Below are positions 13,854 to 27,345 of a stretch of DNA of 64,000 nt, piece after piece. This DNA is from Nemopilema nomurai (Eukaryota > Cnidaria > Scyphozoa > Rhizostomeae > Rhizostomatidae): positions 3,479,856 to 3,543,855 of the forward strand of contig ML133365.1 of the NCBI GenBank assembly GCA_003864495.1. The letters are read 5' to 3'. The position numbers and the translations under genes are program-made. Under the pieces are notes generated by a model. The model made no database searches. It was not told the DNA's origin and saw nothing but the letters and a program-made list of their open reading frames with translations. Numbering within the stretch: the first letter of the stretch is position 1; every line of letters begins with the position of its first letter.

Positions 13854-16800
13854 ATGTTGTTCAAGCTTTTTCGCTGCTCTACAGCGAGCACAAATGAAGA
13901 TGGCCTTAACCTTTGGGATCTTCCAAGGTTACATCGGGCCGCATACAAGAATAAGATGAGGACGTTGAGTCGTCTTTTGAAGAAAAGGCAAGCCAATATT
14001 GATAAAAAGGACAAGGAGGGATGGTGAGTTTCGAATACAGAATGAACAAACTTTTTGATGACAAAGTGATGAGATTGATGTGATGCAAACTGATGCAAAT
14101 TAGCCAGTTTTCTTGAAAGATATTAGAATTAAAATGTTCAGTCTTCTTTTTATTATTTATTTCATTCTCTATATTTATTTCAGTCATTAGCTAAATGACA
14201 TCAAGCTTACCAGACTTATGCTTATAAAGTTTTAGCCAATTTTAATGGTAAGTACTTTTAAATTCATTCCAGCACGGCACTGCATTATGGCTGCCTCGCA
14301 GGCAGGGTTCAAGTTGCGCAGCTCATCCTGAATGCCAATGGCAAAATCATGCTGGACAGGTTGGGAAGGACTCCAGTGTTCATGGTAGGCATTTGTAGCC
14401 CAATCTATCGAAACATTCCTTCTGATAGACCCAGGGTATCCATCCAGATACTGCTTTATATTCATAGACTACTGACACTTTAACATCTTCTTGTTTTGAC
14501 AGGCAATCAAGAACGGGCACCTTGAAATAGTGCAGCTCTTTCACAGAGTTGACTCTGATTTGAACAAACCGGATGATGTAGGAGACACACCCCTGCATTA
14601 TGCAATACGCTTGCGAAAGATGGAGATCGTTGACTTCTTGGTAAAGGAAGTGAAAGTCAATGTGAATGCAATCGATATGGTAGGACAGGCTTTTTTATTG
14701 GCTGTGCTTACAGAACTGTAATGAGTAGATTCAAATGACTTAGTCTTAGTGAAACTTTAAAGGTAATGTACAAAAAACCGTCTAGTTTTCAGCTCTATAA
14801 GTTTATGAATTATCAGGGGTAGAAGTACGAAGTTCAAATATACTGGGTACAATCCTTGGTATATGAAGAGAAATAGCACTCTTGGTTAGATATCATTAAT
14901 ACAACTGATCAAAGCACTGATTTTGAAAGACACTTCTCAATCTATTATCGATTATTACATTCGTTATATTGCTCCCTCGTAGGGCAAGTCATCACCATTG
15001 CATAAAGCGGTCTGCGCAGGGTTACCAAGTGTTGTTGAGTTGCTTTTGGAACACGGAGCAAACACAGAAATCAGAGAGCTACTTGGGAAGTGAGTCTGAT
15101 TTTTACTCGCTTTCTAAATATCTTTTTGTTCCGAAATGTAAGTTTATTTCCAATGTTTGGAATAAAACTAGAGCAAAAAGGGGTCAATATGCAAAGGTGA
15201 CACATCTATCATATGTGAATAAACATTATTCGCGTTTTAGTTTAGATGAAAATACTTTTTAATGACATAAACTTCAGTGAGTAAGTGCGTGGTTAGCTTT
15301 ATTTGCTGTTATCTTCCTAGAACGCCCTTGTTGATGGCAATCGTTAAAGGCAAAGAAGAATGTGTAGAGCATCTTTTGAAGTATGGCGCGGACATTCATC
15401 GTACAAAAGACAGCAGTGTTGCAGAAGAAAAGGCCCTTGAGTTTCAAGAAAACAGGTATGCAAGAAAAAGTCGAGCATCACTATTTGTACGTTACCAAGA
15501 AAGGATGTTCGAATGAATGCTAGAGCATCTAATAAGGCCGACACTACGTCATGATTCACAGCTATTTGGAGATGAACCAATCGCAGGAACTTTACCCATG
15601 TGCCCTGAATAAAGTAAATAACAAAACTCTTACTCTGCTCTAGCAACCTGCGAAGTCATTTTGAGCCACCTCATGATTGACTTAAATAAGTGCTATTTTT
15701 GGTATTTAATGATTTGATTATTTGATCCCCAGGATTTTATCTTTCAAACAGAGAAATAGGCAATAAATGACTAACCAGTACTCTATTGTAGAATTTATGA
15801 CATGATACAGCAATACAGAGCGAACTGTGAAAGTGATGTCGTAATTCAAGGTATGTTCTTGTCATCTTTTCGGATTGAATTGCTTGCCGAACGGCTGGCA
15901 TTTGCAGCTTCTGCCTCTTTAGTGACATATATACTAGTTTCGGCCTACGATTTTTCCAATCAGCAGATAGAACGTTGCCCCAATGGAAAGTTATCTTAAT
16001 TCCAAGAACTAAGATTTGAATCTAGCTAAGCAAAATAATTATGACAGGTAAAACATATTTTCAGAAAATATTTATTACTTCTTCAGGTCAAGCAATGTTG
16101 AACATGGTTCAGGTAGTGGAAGATGATGATGCTCTAGCAGAACACTCGAGCAAAAATAACAACGCAGTTAATGACAACATTCTGACAGATGACTATAGAA
16201 GCATGAAAGAAAATGTCAGTAGAGCATCTAGTAACTGCTATAGAAGCATGATGACAGACAAAGACTTCATAGAGGAGCAAAATTCAAGCTTGCTACCAAT
16301 AAAGGAGGACATTAATGGCAAAGATGAATGCAGCGTGGATGAAAGTCAAGAAAAGGCCCTGCCAATCTTCCGCAACAACTGATGACTTTTTGGCAATAGA
16401 AGATGACCAGAGCACAGAGAATGCCAATGCTGTAAAATGTGCCAACACTGACATTGAAGTTGCTGATAGTGACAGCTGTGCTGATGGGGATGCTGCTACT
16501 GCATCTTCTTCTCAGAATGATGAAATTTTGGCAATAGAAGACGATTTCAGCACAGAGCATGCCATTGCTGTACAATGTGCAAACATTGACATTGAAGTTG
16601 CTGATAGTGACAGCGGTGCTGATGGGGATGCTGCTACTCCATCTTCTTCTCAGAATGATGAAATTTTGGCAATAGAAGACGATCAGCACAAGGCCATTGC
16701 TGTAAAATGTGCCAGAATTGAAGTGCTGATAGTGACAACTTTGCTGATGGGGATGCTGCTACTCCATCTTCTTCCCAGATGATGACATTTTGGCAATAGA

Positions 16801-19800
16801 AGATATCTCAGCACAGAGATGCCATTGCTGTACAATGTGCCAACATTGACATTGAAGTTGCTGATAGTGACAGCTGTGCTGATGGGGATGCTGCTACTCC
16901 ATCTTCTTCCCAGAATGATGACATTTTGGCAATAGAAGACGATCTCAGCACAGAGATGCCATTGCTGTAAATGTGCCACATTGACATTGAAGTGCTGATA
17001 GTGACAACTGTGCTGATGGGGATGCTGCACTCCATCTTCTTCCCAGATGATGACATTTTGGCAATAGAAGACGATCTCAGCACAGAGATGCCATTGCTGT
17101 ACAATGTGCCAACATGACATTGAAGTTGCTGATAGTGACAACTGCTGATGGGGATGCTGCTACTCCATCTTCTTCCCAGATGATGAATTTTGGCAATAGA
17201 AGACGATCTCAGCAGAGAAGATGCCATTGCTGTACAATGTGCCACATTGACATTGAAGTTGCTGATAGTGACAACTGTGCTGATGGGATGCTGCACTCCA
17301 TCTTCTTCCCAGAATGATGACATTTTGGCAATAGAAGACGATCTCAGCACAGAAGTCCATTGCTGTACAATGTGCCAACATTGACATTGAAGTTGCTGAT
17401 AGTGACAACTTGCTGATGGGGATGCTGCTACTCCATCTTCTTCCCAGGATGATGACATTTTGGCAATAGAAGATATCTCAGCACAGAAGATGCATTGCTG
17501 TACAATGTGCCACATTGACATTGAAGTTGCTGATAGTGACAACTGTGCTGATGGGGATGCTGCACTCCATCTTCTTCCCAGGAATGATGACATTTTGGCA
17601 ATAGAAGACGATCTCAGCAGAGAAGTGCCATTGCTGTACAATGTGCCTACATTGACATTGAAGTTGCTGATAGTGACAACTGTGCTGATGGGGATGCTGC
17701 TACTCCATCTTCTTCCCAGGATGATGACATTTTGGCAATAGAAGACGATCTCAGCAGAGAAGATGCCATTGCTGTACAATGTGCCAACATTGACATTGAA
17801 GTTGCTGATAGTGACAACTGTGCTGATGGGGATGCTGCTACTCCATCTTCTTCCCAGGATGATGACATTTTGGCAATAGAAGATAATCTCAGCAGAGAAG
17901 ATGCCATTGCTGTACAATGTCCCTACATTGACATTGAAGTTGCTGATTGTGACAACTGTGCTGATGGGGATGCTGCAACTCCATCTTCTTCCCAGGATGA
18001 TGACATTTTGGCAATAGAAGACAATCTCAGCAGAGAAGATGCCATTGCTGTACAATGTGCCTACATTGACATTGAAGTTGCTGATAGTGACAACTGTGCT
18101 GATGGGGATGCTGCTACTCCATCTTCTTCCCAGAATGATGACATTTTGGCAATAGAAGACGATCTCAGCACAGAAGATGCCATTGCTGTACAATGTGCCA
18201 ACATTGACATTGAAGTTGCTGATAGTGACAACTGTGCTGATGGAGATGCTGCTACTCCATCTTCTTCCCAGAATGATGAAATTTTGGCAATGGAAGACGA
18301 TCTCAGCACAGAGGATGCCATTGCTGTAAAATGTGCCAGTTTTAACATTGAAGTTGCTGATAGTGACAACTGTGCTGATGGGGATGCTGCTACTCCATCT
18401 TCTTCCCAGAATGATGACATTTTGGCAATAGAAGACGATCTCAGCACAGAAGATATCATAGTTGTACAATGTGCCAACATTGACATTGAAGTTGCTGATA
18501 GTGACAACTGTGCTGATGGGGATGCTGCTACTCCATCTTCTTCCCAGAATGATGACATTTTGGCAATAGAAGACGATCTCAGCACAGAAGATATCATTGC
18601 TGTACAATGTGCCAACATTGACATTGAAGTTGCTGATAGTGACAGCTTTGCTGATGGGGATGCTGCTACTCCATCTTCTTCCCAGAATGATTACATTTTG
18701 GTAATAGAAGACGATCTCAGCACAGAGGATGCCATTGCTGTACAATGTGCCAACATTGACATTGAAGTTGCTGATAGTGACAGCTGTGCTGATGGAGATG
18801 CTGCTACTCCATCTTTTTCCCAGAATGATGCCATTTTGGCAATAGAAGACGATCTCAGCACAGAGGATGCCATTGCTGTACAATGTGCCAACATTAACAT
18901 TGAAGTTGGTGATAGAGACAGCTGTGCTGATGGGGATGCTGCTACTCCATCTTCTTCCTAGAATGATGATATTTTGGCAATAGAAGACGATCAGCACAGA
19001 GATGCCATTGCTGTACAATGTGCCAACATTGACATTGAAGTTGCTGATAGTGACAACTTTGCTGATGGGGATGCTGCTACTTCATCTTCTTCCCAGAATG
19101 ATGACATTTTGGCAATAGAAGACGATCTCAGCACAGAAGATATCATAGTTGTAGAATGTGCCAACATTGACATTGAAGTTGCTGATAGTGACAGCTTTGC
19201 TGATGGGGATGCTGCTACTCCATCTTCTTCCCAGAATGATTACATTTTGGTAATGGAAGACGATCTCAGCACAGAGGATGCCATTGCTGTACAATGTGCC
19301 AACATTGACATTGAAGTTGCTGATAGTGACAACTGTGCTGATGGAGATGCTGCTACTCCATCTTTTTCCCAGAATGATGCCATTTTGGCAATAGAAGACG
19401 ATCTCAGCACAGAGGATGCCATTGCTGTACAATGTGCCAATATTAACATTGAAGTTGCTGATAGAGACAGCTGTGCTGATGGGGATGCTGCTACTCCATC
19501 TTCTTCCCAGAATGATGATATTTTGGCAATAGAAGACGAACTCAGCCTTCAGGATGCCATTCCTCAACAATGTGCCAACATTGACATTGAAGTTGCTGAT
19601 GGTGACAACTTTGCTGATGGGGATGCTGCTACTTCATCTTCTTCCCAGAATGATGACATTTCGGTAATACAAGACAATCTCAGCACAGAAGATGCCATTG
19701 CTGTACAATGTGCCAACATTGACATTGAAGTTGCTGATAGTGACAGCTGTGCTGATGGAGATGCTGCTACTCCATCTTTTTCCCAGAATGATGCCATTTT

Positions 19801-22800
19801 GGCAATAGAAGGCGATCTCAGCACAGAGGATGCCATTGCTGTACAATGTGCCAACATTAACATTGAAGTTGGTGATAGAGACAGCTGTGCCGATGGGGAT
19901 GCTGCTACTCCATCTTCTTCCCCGAATGATGATATTTTGGCAATAGAAGACGAACTCAGCCTTCAGGATGCCATTCCTCAACAATGTGCCAACATTGACA
20001 TTGAAGTTGCTAATAGTGACAACTTTGCTGATGGGGATGCTGCTACTCCATCTTCTTCCCAGAATGATGACATTTCGGTAATACAAGACAATCTCAGCAC
20101 AGAAGATGCCATTGCTGTACAATGTGCCAACATTGACATTGAAGTTGCTGATAGTGACAACTGTGCTGATGGGGATGCTGCTACTCCATCTTCTTCCCAG
20201 AATGATGACATTTCGGTAATACAAGACGATCTCAGCACAGAAGATATCATTGTTGTAGAATGTGCCAACATTGACATTGGAGCTGCTGATACTGACAGCT
20301 GTGCCGATGGGGATGCTGCTACTCCATCTTCTTCCCAGAATGATGACATTTCGGTAATACAAGACAATCTCAGCACAGAAGATGCCATTGCTGTACAATG
20401 TGCCAACATTGACATTGAAGTTGCTGATAGTGACAGCTGTGCTGATGGGGATGCTGCTACTCCATCTTCTTCCCAGAATGATGAAATTGTGGCAATAAAA
20501 GGCGATTTCAGCACAGAGGATGCCAATCCTCAACAATGTGCCAACATTGACATTGAAGTTGCTGATAGTGACAACTTTGCTGATGGGGATGCTGCTACTC
20601 CATCTTCTTCCCAGAATGATGACATTTCGGTAATACAAGACAATCTCAGCACAGAAGATGCCATTGCTGTACAATGTGCCAACATTGACATTGAAGTTGC
20701 TGATAGTGACAGCTGTGCTGATGGAGATGCTGCTACTCCATCTTTTTCCCAGAATGATGCCATTTTGGCAATAGAAGACGATCTCAGCACAGAGGATGCC
20801 ATTGCTGTACAATGTGCCAATATTAACATTGAAGTTGGTGATAGAGACAGCTGTGCTGATGGGGATGCTGCTACTCCATCTTCTTCCCAGAATGATGATA
20901 TTTTGGCAATAGAAGACGAACTCTGCCTTCAGGATGCCATTCCTCAACAATGTGCCAACATTGACATTGAAGTTGCTGATAGTGACAACTTTGCTGATGG
21001 GGATGCTGCTACTCCATCTTCTTCCCAGAATGATGACATTTCCGTAATACAAGACAATCTCAGCACAGAAGATGCCATTGCTGTACAATGTGCCAACATT
21101 GACATTGAAGTTGCTGATAGTGACAACTTTGCTGATGAGGATGCTGCGACTCCATCTTCTTCTCAGAATGATGACATTTTGGCAATAGAAGACGATCTCA
21201 GCACAGAGGATGCCATTGCTGTACAATGTGCCAACATTGACATTGAAGTTGCTGATAGTGACAACTTTGATGGGGATGCTGCAACTCCATCTTCCCAGAA
21301 TGATGACATTTCCGTAATAGAAGACATCTCAGCACAGAAGATGCCATTGCTGTACAATGTGCCAACATTGACATTGAAGTTGCTGATAGTGACAACTTTG
21401 CTGATGAGCTGCTACTCCATCTTCTTCTCAGAATGATGACATTTTGGCAATAGAAGACGATCTCAGCACAGAGGATGCCATTGCTGTACAATGTGCCAAC
21501 ATTGACATTGAAGTTGCTGATAGTGACAACTTTGCTGATGGGGATGCTGCAACTCCATCTTCTTCCCAGAATGATGACATTTTGGCAATAGAAGACGATC
21601 TCAGCTCAGAGTTGGCCATTACTGTACAATGTGCCAACATTGACATTGAAGTTGCTGATAGTGACAACTGTGCTGATGGGGATGCTGCTACTCCATCTTC
21701 TTCCCAGAATGATGACATTTTGGTAATACAAGACGATCTCAGCACAGAGGATATCCATTGTTGTAATGTGCCAACATTGACATTGAAGTTGCTGATAGTG
21801 ACAGCTGTGCCGATGGGGATGCTGCTACTCCATCTTCTTCCCAGAATGATGAAATTGTGGCAATAAAAGGCGATTTCAGCACAGAGGATGCCAATCCTCA
21901 ACAATGTGCCAACATTGACATTGAAGCTGCAGTTAGTGACAGCTGTGCCGATGGGGATGCTGCTACTCCATCTTCTACCCTGAATGACGGCCTTATGGCA
22001 TCAAAAGATGACTTTGGCAATGAGGACGCAATTGCTGGATGTTTTGCCAACAATGGCTATGAAGAGCCTTGTACTAACAGCATTGTGGATAGATACTCAG
22101 ATGCCATTGACGAAAAGCCTGTTGGTTATATGGGAAAGGGAGACAGTCAAGTGAAATCGCAAAGTCATGCTTTCAATGACCGCAAAGCAAATGGTGACGA
22201 GAGGATGGCTGAAGACGCTAGTGCTCTCTACCCTACGCAATCTGAATTCTTTGCGGGGACAGAAAAAGAGAACATAATTGAAGATATTTCTGTCTTTCCA
22301 TCTACGCAAGCTGAACTCCATATGGTGTCAGAACACAGCAGCGTAACTAAAGGTGCGGCTTCCGTCTCGCCTGCGCACATGGAGCTCTTTACGGTGACAA
22401 ACGACGACAGCGTAGCTACAATTGCTGTTGCCGTCGCGTGTGACACCAAAGATGACTGCATGCCGTTTGACGACGGGAGCTGGGAAGTAGACACCATTCC
22501 ATGTGGTCAATTTGAAATGGAAAGGGCTGCCAAGAGTGGCACTGTCCTGAATGCAAATGACAATGACAACATAGCTGACATCAGAATGGAAAAGAACAAG
22601 TATAGCCTGCCTGAATTAGCTGGTGCAGAATCGAGTGATTGGAGTCATGGGCCAAAGTACTCATGTGACTCTGGCCTTGAAATGCAGATGTCAAGAACTG
22701 AAGTCAGCACAAAGCACAGCGTGGATATCACCTACGACCTAGAACAATTTGCAACAGTCGAAATGGACTATGATACTGTTAAGTACTTTCTCTACGATGG

Positions 22801-24465
22801 TTCTTTCTGAAGAGATTTATGTAGTCCTAACAGAAACTTTAACGAACTTTTCTCCATAAATTATGACATGTTTTAAATGAAATCTTATTCAAATCGCAAC
22901 TCAATTGATTTTTGAATCCGATATTCAGTTCCTTATTCTGAGCATCTGTATTTTTAACTTCACAGAAGAGCCAAAAACATTGATTCAAGAAGGTATTGTA
23001 GCCGTCAGTCTTGGAAATATGCCTATTGAAGAAGTTGTAGATGGAACTGGCCCAACCTGTATCCAATCATGGCCAAAAAAGGATCGAGACACCTTCCAAC
23101 ACGATCAACTTGAACCAGAGACGAATATGACAGTTGGAAACATCCTTCAAGATGTATTGGAAGCAAAACACCAGTTGGGACCTGAGGGTAGGTCGATTCC
23201 AAAAATTGATTCTGTTGGCGAGAAGGCAAGGATGATGCTTGAGCTGGGAGCAAGCCAAACTGATGATTGGATCGAGATTACAAGACTGTTGTTAGAAGAG
23301 AACAAGAGGCTCCAGTTGCACATCCAAGAAGTGGAGATGGAGAAAAATGAGAATCAAGAAGTACTTGAGCTTCTTGAGACAGAAAATGAAGACCTCATGA
23401 TAAAGTCGTTTAAACTGAATTGTTTAGAGAAAAAGGAGCAAAAACGAGAAGAGGAAATGAAGATGGTCAAAGAAGAATTAGTTAGCATTGAAGCAGCTCT
23501 TGTTGAAAGTGAAAAGGATAAAGAACAACTTGGACAGGAAATATTTCAGCTGAAGCAAAAGCTAGAAGACGAACGAAACAAGCACTTGGAGACCAGACAG
23601 GAAAATGAAAGTTTGAGGTTTGACGTGTCTTACTATCAAGAGAAGGTCCAAGAGCTTGAAAGCAAATGCCAGCTGACCGAAGAGTTGTCTAGGAAGCAGC
23701 AAGAAACAATTTCATCGTTAAACCTTACTAAGGCCGATCTTGCTGTTGAACTAGAGAAAATGAAGTTTCGTTGCGATAACTTTGCTACAATGGAGAATGA
23801 GAAAGAGATGATGAGTGAAGAAGTAAGGAAAGCCAAGATGAATTTCAAGACCTTGGAAGGATTTCACACGCTTGCAAGAGCAGAGGCAGACAAGTACCGG
23901 GAGAAGTACGATCAAGTTTGCTACGAACTTGACAATGCCAAGAAGACAATTGGTGGCCTAAGCGGAGAGAGAAAGGATTTGATGACAAAATGCAGCAGAT
24001 TACAAATGGAAATGACCAGAATGAGTTTTGAGTACGAGTACCATTTGAATGTGGCAGAACAAAATATCAAGGCCCTCGAATCAAAGCTGAGAACGGTATG
24101 TTGATGCAAGTTGTATGTTGTTTTATGTATGTTGTTGTTGATGTATGTTGATACAAATTATATATGAATATCTTACGGAATGCGAGTGGATATGCGTTGT
24201 TGGTGATCGGACTTTAGAAAAAAGCCAATGATGAAGGCTGAAACATTTTTATTGGTATTTCAAATGAAATCTTGAATTTTGTAAATAGAGAAGGTTAATT
24301 TCTTTTTATCCACAGTTAAAACGGCTAATTACATTAAATCGATTGCACTTATGAGATATGAGTAATTTTGTTGTTTGTATTTTGCAGAACACTGCATCGG
24401 ATCAAAGCATATGTTTGGGAGAAGATTCAGAGAAAGGCAATGTCCTAAAAGTAGCCATAGACTAG
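13854..24465 (+). CDS. Ankyrin / acidic minisatellite / coiled-coil protein, copy 1 (decayed)
   Basis: Exons: 13854-14023, 14273-14384, 14503-14679, 14983-15089, 15321-15455, 15792-15850, 16087-22778, 22966-24095, 24388-24465. Exons 1-5 encode six ankyrin repeats (for example CTALHYGCLAG, TPLHYAIRLRK, SPLHKAVCAG, TPLLMAIVKG), exon 7 the 46-aa acidic repeats plus a non-repetitive tail, and exon 8 a long coiled coil. The start is the ATG of MLFKLFRC, because it is the only start shared by all three copies. Lesions: a net 2-base deletion near 16360 shifts the frame just before the array; many small deletions lie at 16.7-17.7 kb and 21.2-21.4 kb; a TAG replaces CAG at 18959; and the exon 7 donor GT is TT at 22779, so reading runs to a stop at 22810 and loses the coil. 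The ankyrin part is intact. The layout recalls ANKRD26/POTE-type proteins, but orthology is not shown. Confidence 0.7.
16381..21985 (+). repeat. 138-bp (46-aa) coding minisatellite, ~41 units, copy 1
   Basis: Each unit encodes a variant of DDILAIEDDLSTED, then AIAVQCANIDIEVADSD, then NCADGDAATPSSSQN. The length fits 41 units with about 53 bases missing in total. Between about 19376 and 21150 three unit types repeat in fixed order (NINIEVGDRD type, SLQDAIPQQ type, ISVIQDN type), giving a 414-bp higher-order period. The last unit grades into a diverged one (DGLMASKDDFGNEDAIAG). Confidence 0.95.
22779..22780 (+). other. Lost splice donor of exon 7, copy 1
   Basis: Copies 2 and 3 read ACTG|GTAAGT here (35122 and 47658). 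Copy 1 reads ACTG|TTAAGT, so the obligatory GT is TT. Without an alternative donor, translation runs ten more codons to TGA at 22808-22810. Confidence 0.8.
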
Positions 24466-24564
24466 AGACGAAATTAACAAAACGTTCATACTAAATAGTC
24501 GTAGATTTTTTGTCATATTCATTGGGTTCAATTAACAAGGCATGTAAAGTCGTAAAGATTGTTT

Positions 24565-24570
24565 ATTAAA
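24565..24570 (+). terminator. ATTAAA polyadenylation signal, copy 1
   Basis: ATTAAA within GTTTATTAAAAA lies about 100 bp after the stop. The same hexamer is kept at 36908 and 49464 in the other copies, which supports a role in 3' end formation. Confidence 0.45.
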
Positions 24571-25993
24571 AATGTAAAATCATCCAAGGGAGCATTTTTT
24601 GCAATTTCCTTCTATTTTTGTGAGGCAAGCTGTTAAATCTGTTTGATCTGCTGTTAAATCGCAAGGTACTAGTACTACCTGCATGATTGTTCGCTTAGCA
24701 AAATATTTAAAGGCACCAAAAAACGCCTTCAAGTTGAATTTTTTTAGGACAAGTTTTCCAATTCTCTCACCTCAACCGTCATTTTCCTTTAGGGTTTCTT
24801 TTAATGTTGGTTGTAAAAAAGGTGAAAGACGTTTTTTCAAATATTTCACGATTTTTCATTTTTCAAATTTTCTTAAAGCGGTGGTTTTCCAACTTAACAA
24901 ATTGAAGAATTATTTACTACTTTTTCGAAAAGACTTGATTGTAGACTTTGCTTTTTATAGCATTTCAAGGCAATGACTAAAAGGAGATGTAGCCACAAGA
25001 ATGAAATTAACTTGTTCTTCAAATGATTTTATTGAACTCAAAACAACGATATGCAGCAGCACGAGGGGCAATTCACTCTGCCAACAGCGTACGAGATTTT
25101 CACACAAAAATAGGATTTCCAGGGATTTCTTTATGAAACAATAGGATTTTCCCAAAGGCTGTACAAGAGTTTTTTGTAGTGATTTGCCCCTAGCAGCAGC
25201 ACTTTCGTCGTGTAAACCAAAATGAGGCCTTACATTTTTCCCCAATCTATTTATTCGCTTTGTATATGCGAATGTTCTTATATCAGCCATTGAGCTTTAA
25301 ATGAGGAATGCGGGAATCATAATATGCGGAGTAGTGAATCATTTTTAACTTTGCATTGCCACACCACAACGGGCTGACACACTTTTTGTCGCTCCTCAGC
25401 CTTAGATTTTTATTCCCATTACATCATCGTTTCTTCATCCTTTCATATATTTCATTCTTGGAGTTGTTCTACTAATATGGATATATATTTCTCGCAATTA
25501 AGTTAAAGCTCAAGATTACAACAGGCTACGCATCGCTTCTGTCCATGGAGGTTTAGCAACACAGGCAGTAGAAACCCATCACAACGCGATTCTACAAAGT
25601 CGTTTTCTACCCCTGGCACTTCAGTTCTGCATGATCCAGTATATGTAAATTCACATAATCCACAATTTATTTTCAGAATGGAAGTATAAATATGATTGAA
25701 AGTTTGAATAAGTCAGTCAGAGGCAGTCAGTCAGAGTAAGAACGGAATAGAACAGGCCATGTATGGCCACACCCCCTACCTCTCTCTGGCTCCGTGTTCT
25801 CTGCACGTAAAATAGGACGGCGATGGCTTGGTGGTTTTAATTGTCCAATGAAGTTGAGCAACACAGACAGTAGAAACCCATCACAACTCGTTTCATGACA
25901 AGTAACATACAATAATTGCGTCTTTACAAGACAATAACTGCATGCTCGAGTAGAGGTCAAAAGAGAGTTGCCTAATTTATTCATATTCCCCAT
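24571..25993. other. Duplicated intergenic DNA, unit 1
   Basis: This stretch is nearly identical to 36914-38407 in unit 2. No gene was recognised. It holds an internal imperfect repeat of about 40 bp (around 25550 and 25852, sharing CAGTAGAAACCCATCACAAC) and a CAGTCAGTCAGAG-type stretch at about 25715. It may be an old retroelement end, but no LTR boundary could be set. Confidence 0.4.
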
Positions 25994-26024
25994 CAGTGAC
26001 ATATCCAGCGTTTGAGTCACTCCC

Positions 26025-26118
<94 letters not shown>

Positions 26119-26138
26119 TCACTCTCTCACTCTCTCTC

Positions 26139-26176
<38 letters not shown>

Positions 26177-26179
26177 CCT

Positions 26180-26256
<77 letters not shown>

Positions 26257-26257
26257 A

Positions 26258-26293
<36 letters not shown>

Positions 26294-26307
26294 TACTCAC
26301 TCTCTCA

Positions 26308-26360
<53 letters not shown>

Positions 26361-27080
26361 TCTCACTCTCTCTCACTCACTCTCTCACTCACTCTCTCAC
26401 TCACTCTATCACTCACTCTGTCTTACTGCAAGAACCAACAGAATAACAAATTTAATATTAAAATGTAAGACCTTATGATACGAATATGATGCTAATACGA
26501 ACAAGGGCATAATTTCAATCCCGTGACAATTATTTTGTATTGGAAGATAACAGAAATTGAAGTAAAATTTTAGTCTTGATGAAGGTTGAGCCTGGCAAAA
26601 ATTTTAAATTAATATTCTGTTTAAGTAATTTTGAACCTGAATGTAAGTTTGTCATAATCCACAGTCGATGATGAAATCTTTAGCCACATACATGACTTTT
26701 ATAGAACGCCCCATTCCAATTCTTTCTCATTCTTGTGAAGTTTGGTTACTATTCTATTGGTTACTATCTGAAATAATGTTTGGCACCAAAAAGCTGCAAG
26801 GAGGAATGTGTGGGCCTTGTCTGAAGTCTTACAAATCGAATCAAATGGGCAAGGGCGCAAATGCATTATTGTTTTGAAATTGTCAAAAAGTCTGTCCCGT
26901 TTCGAGGTTTTCTAGAACATAATGCAATTTCACTGCTAGTTTTACCTGTTTTGAAGAAATTAAAAAACCGAAAAAAACAAGCAGTTTTTCAAGCATTTGA
27001 GGGAAGCATTCTTAATTTTTCATCATTTTGTTTATTTTAGTCTGCTTTTAGCAACGTTGCATTGTTTTAAGATCAAATTT
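25994..27080. mobile_element. Truncated counterpart of the hAT-like element, unit 1
   Basis: The left end CAGTGACATATCCAGCG corresponds to CAGGGGCGATTCCAGCG at 38408, with the same flank (ATTC..CAT). The body matches unit 2 through the CT tract to about 27080, where the right end and its terminal repeat are missing. The insertion therefore predates the unit duplication. Confidence 0.5.
26019..26425 (+). repeat. (CT)n microsatellite, unit 1
   Basis: About 400 bases of interrupted CT dinucleotides with CTCACTCACT and CCCTCCCT variants. Open frames across it (Leu-Ser or Arg-Glu runs) are artefacts of the repeat. Confidence 0.95.
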
Positions 27081-27121
27081 TTGTGCAAAAAGTTAGGCTC
27101 TTACCGAAAAATTGCAAAATG

Positions 27122-27345
27122 CAAAATTCCCGTTACCAGCCCTAATAATGTTTTGAAAGCTGACTCATTATCTGAATCTCAGCCTAGGAACATAATTGTT
27201 TTGATCAATCGCTGACATCGGAAGAATTGGGAGACAGAAAATCTTCTCAAATACTGGGCAAATCGCTTTAGTTGCTCGGTGATGACATCCTGGATAACGA
27301 CCCATTAAGCAACTTTTCCTGCAAGGATTCCCAAGAAGCAGCCTC
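27122..27345 (+). pseudogene. Short gag-like retroelement relic, unit 1
   Basis: The sequence matches 40460-40670 of the longer relic in unit 2 (shared blocks CATTATCTGAATCTCAGCCT and GGGAGACAGAAAA). Stops and indels break every frame, and the 5' and 3' parts present in unit 2 are missing. Confidence 0.5.

Noticed and set aside
16808..19018. 736-codon open frame on the minus strand
   Set aside because: It lies wholly inside the 138-bp array and restates each unit in antisense; a multiple-of-three repeat without a stop gives this automatically. The plus frame continues into conserved exons on both sides.
16381..21985. CRISPR-like or satellite DNA array
   Set aside because: Units are 138 bp, contiguous without unique spacers, and stay in the reading frame of flanking exons, so this is a coding minisatellite.
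22905..22965. Coding extension of the coiled-coil exon upstream of 22966
   Set aside because: The open frame runs into the intron by chance; the acceptor CACAG in all three copies gives the phase needed by exon 7.
25996..26478. Leu-Ser-rich and Arg-Glu-rich proteins
   Set aside because: Translation of a CT microsatellite; not a gene.
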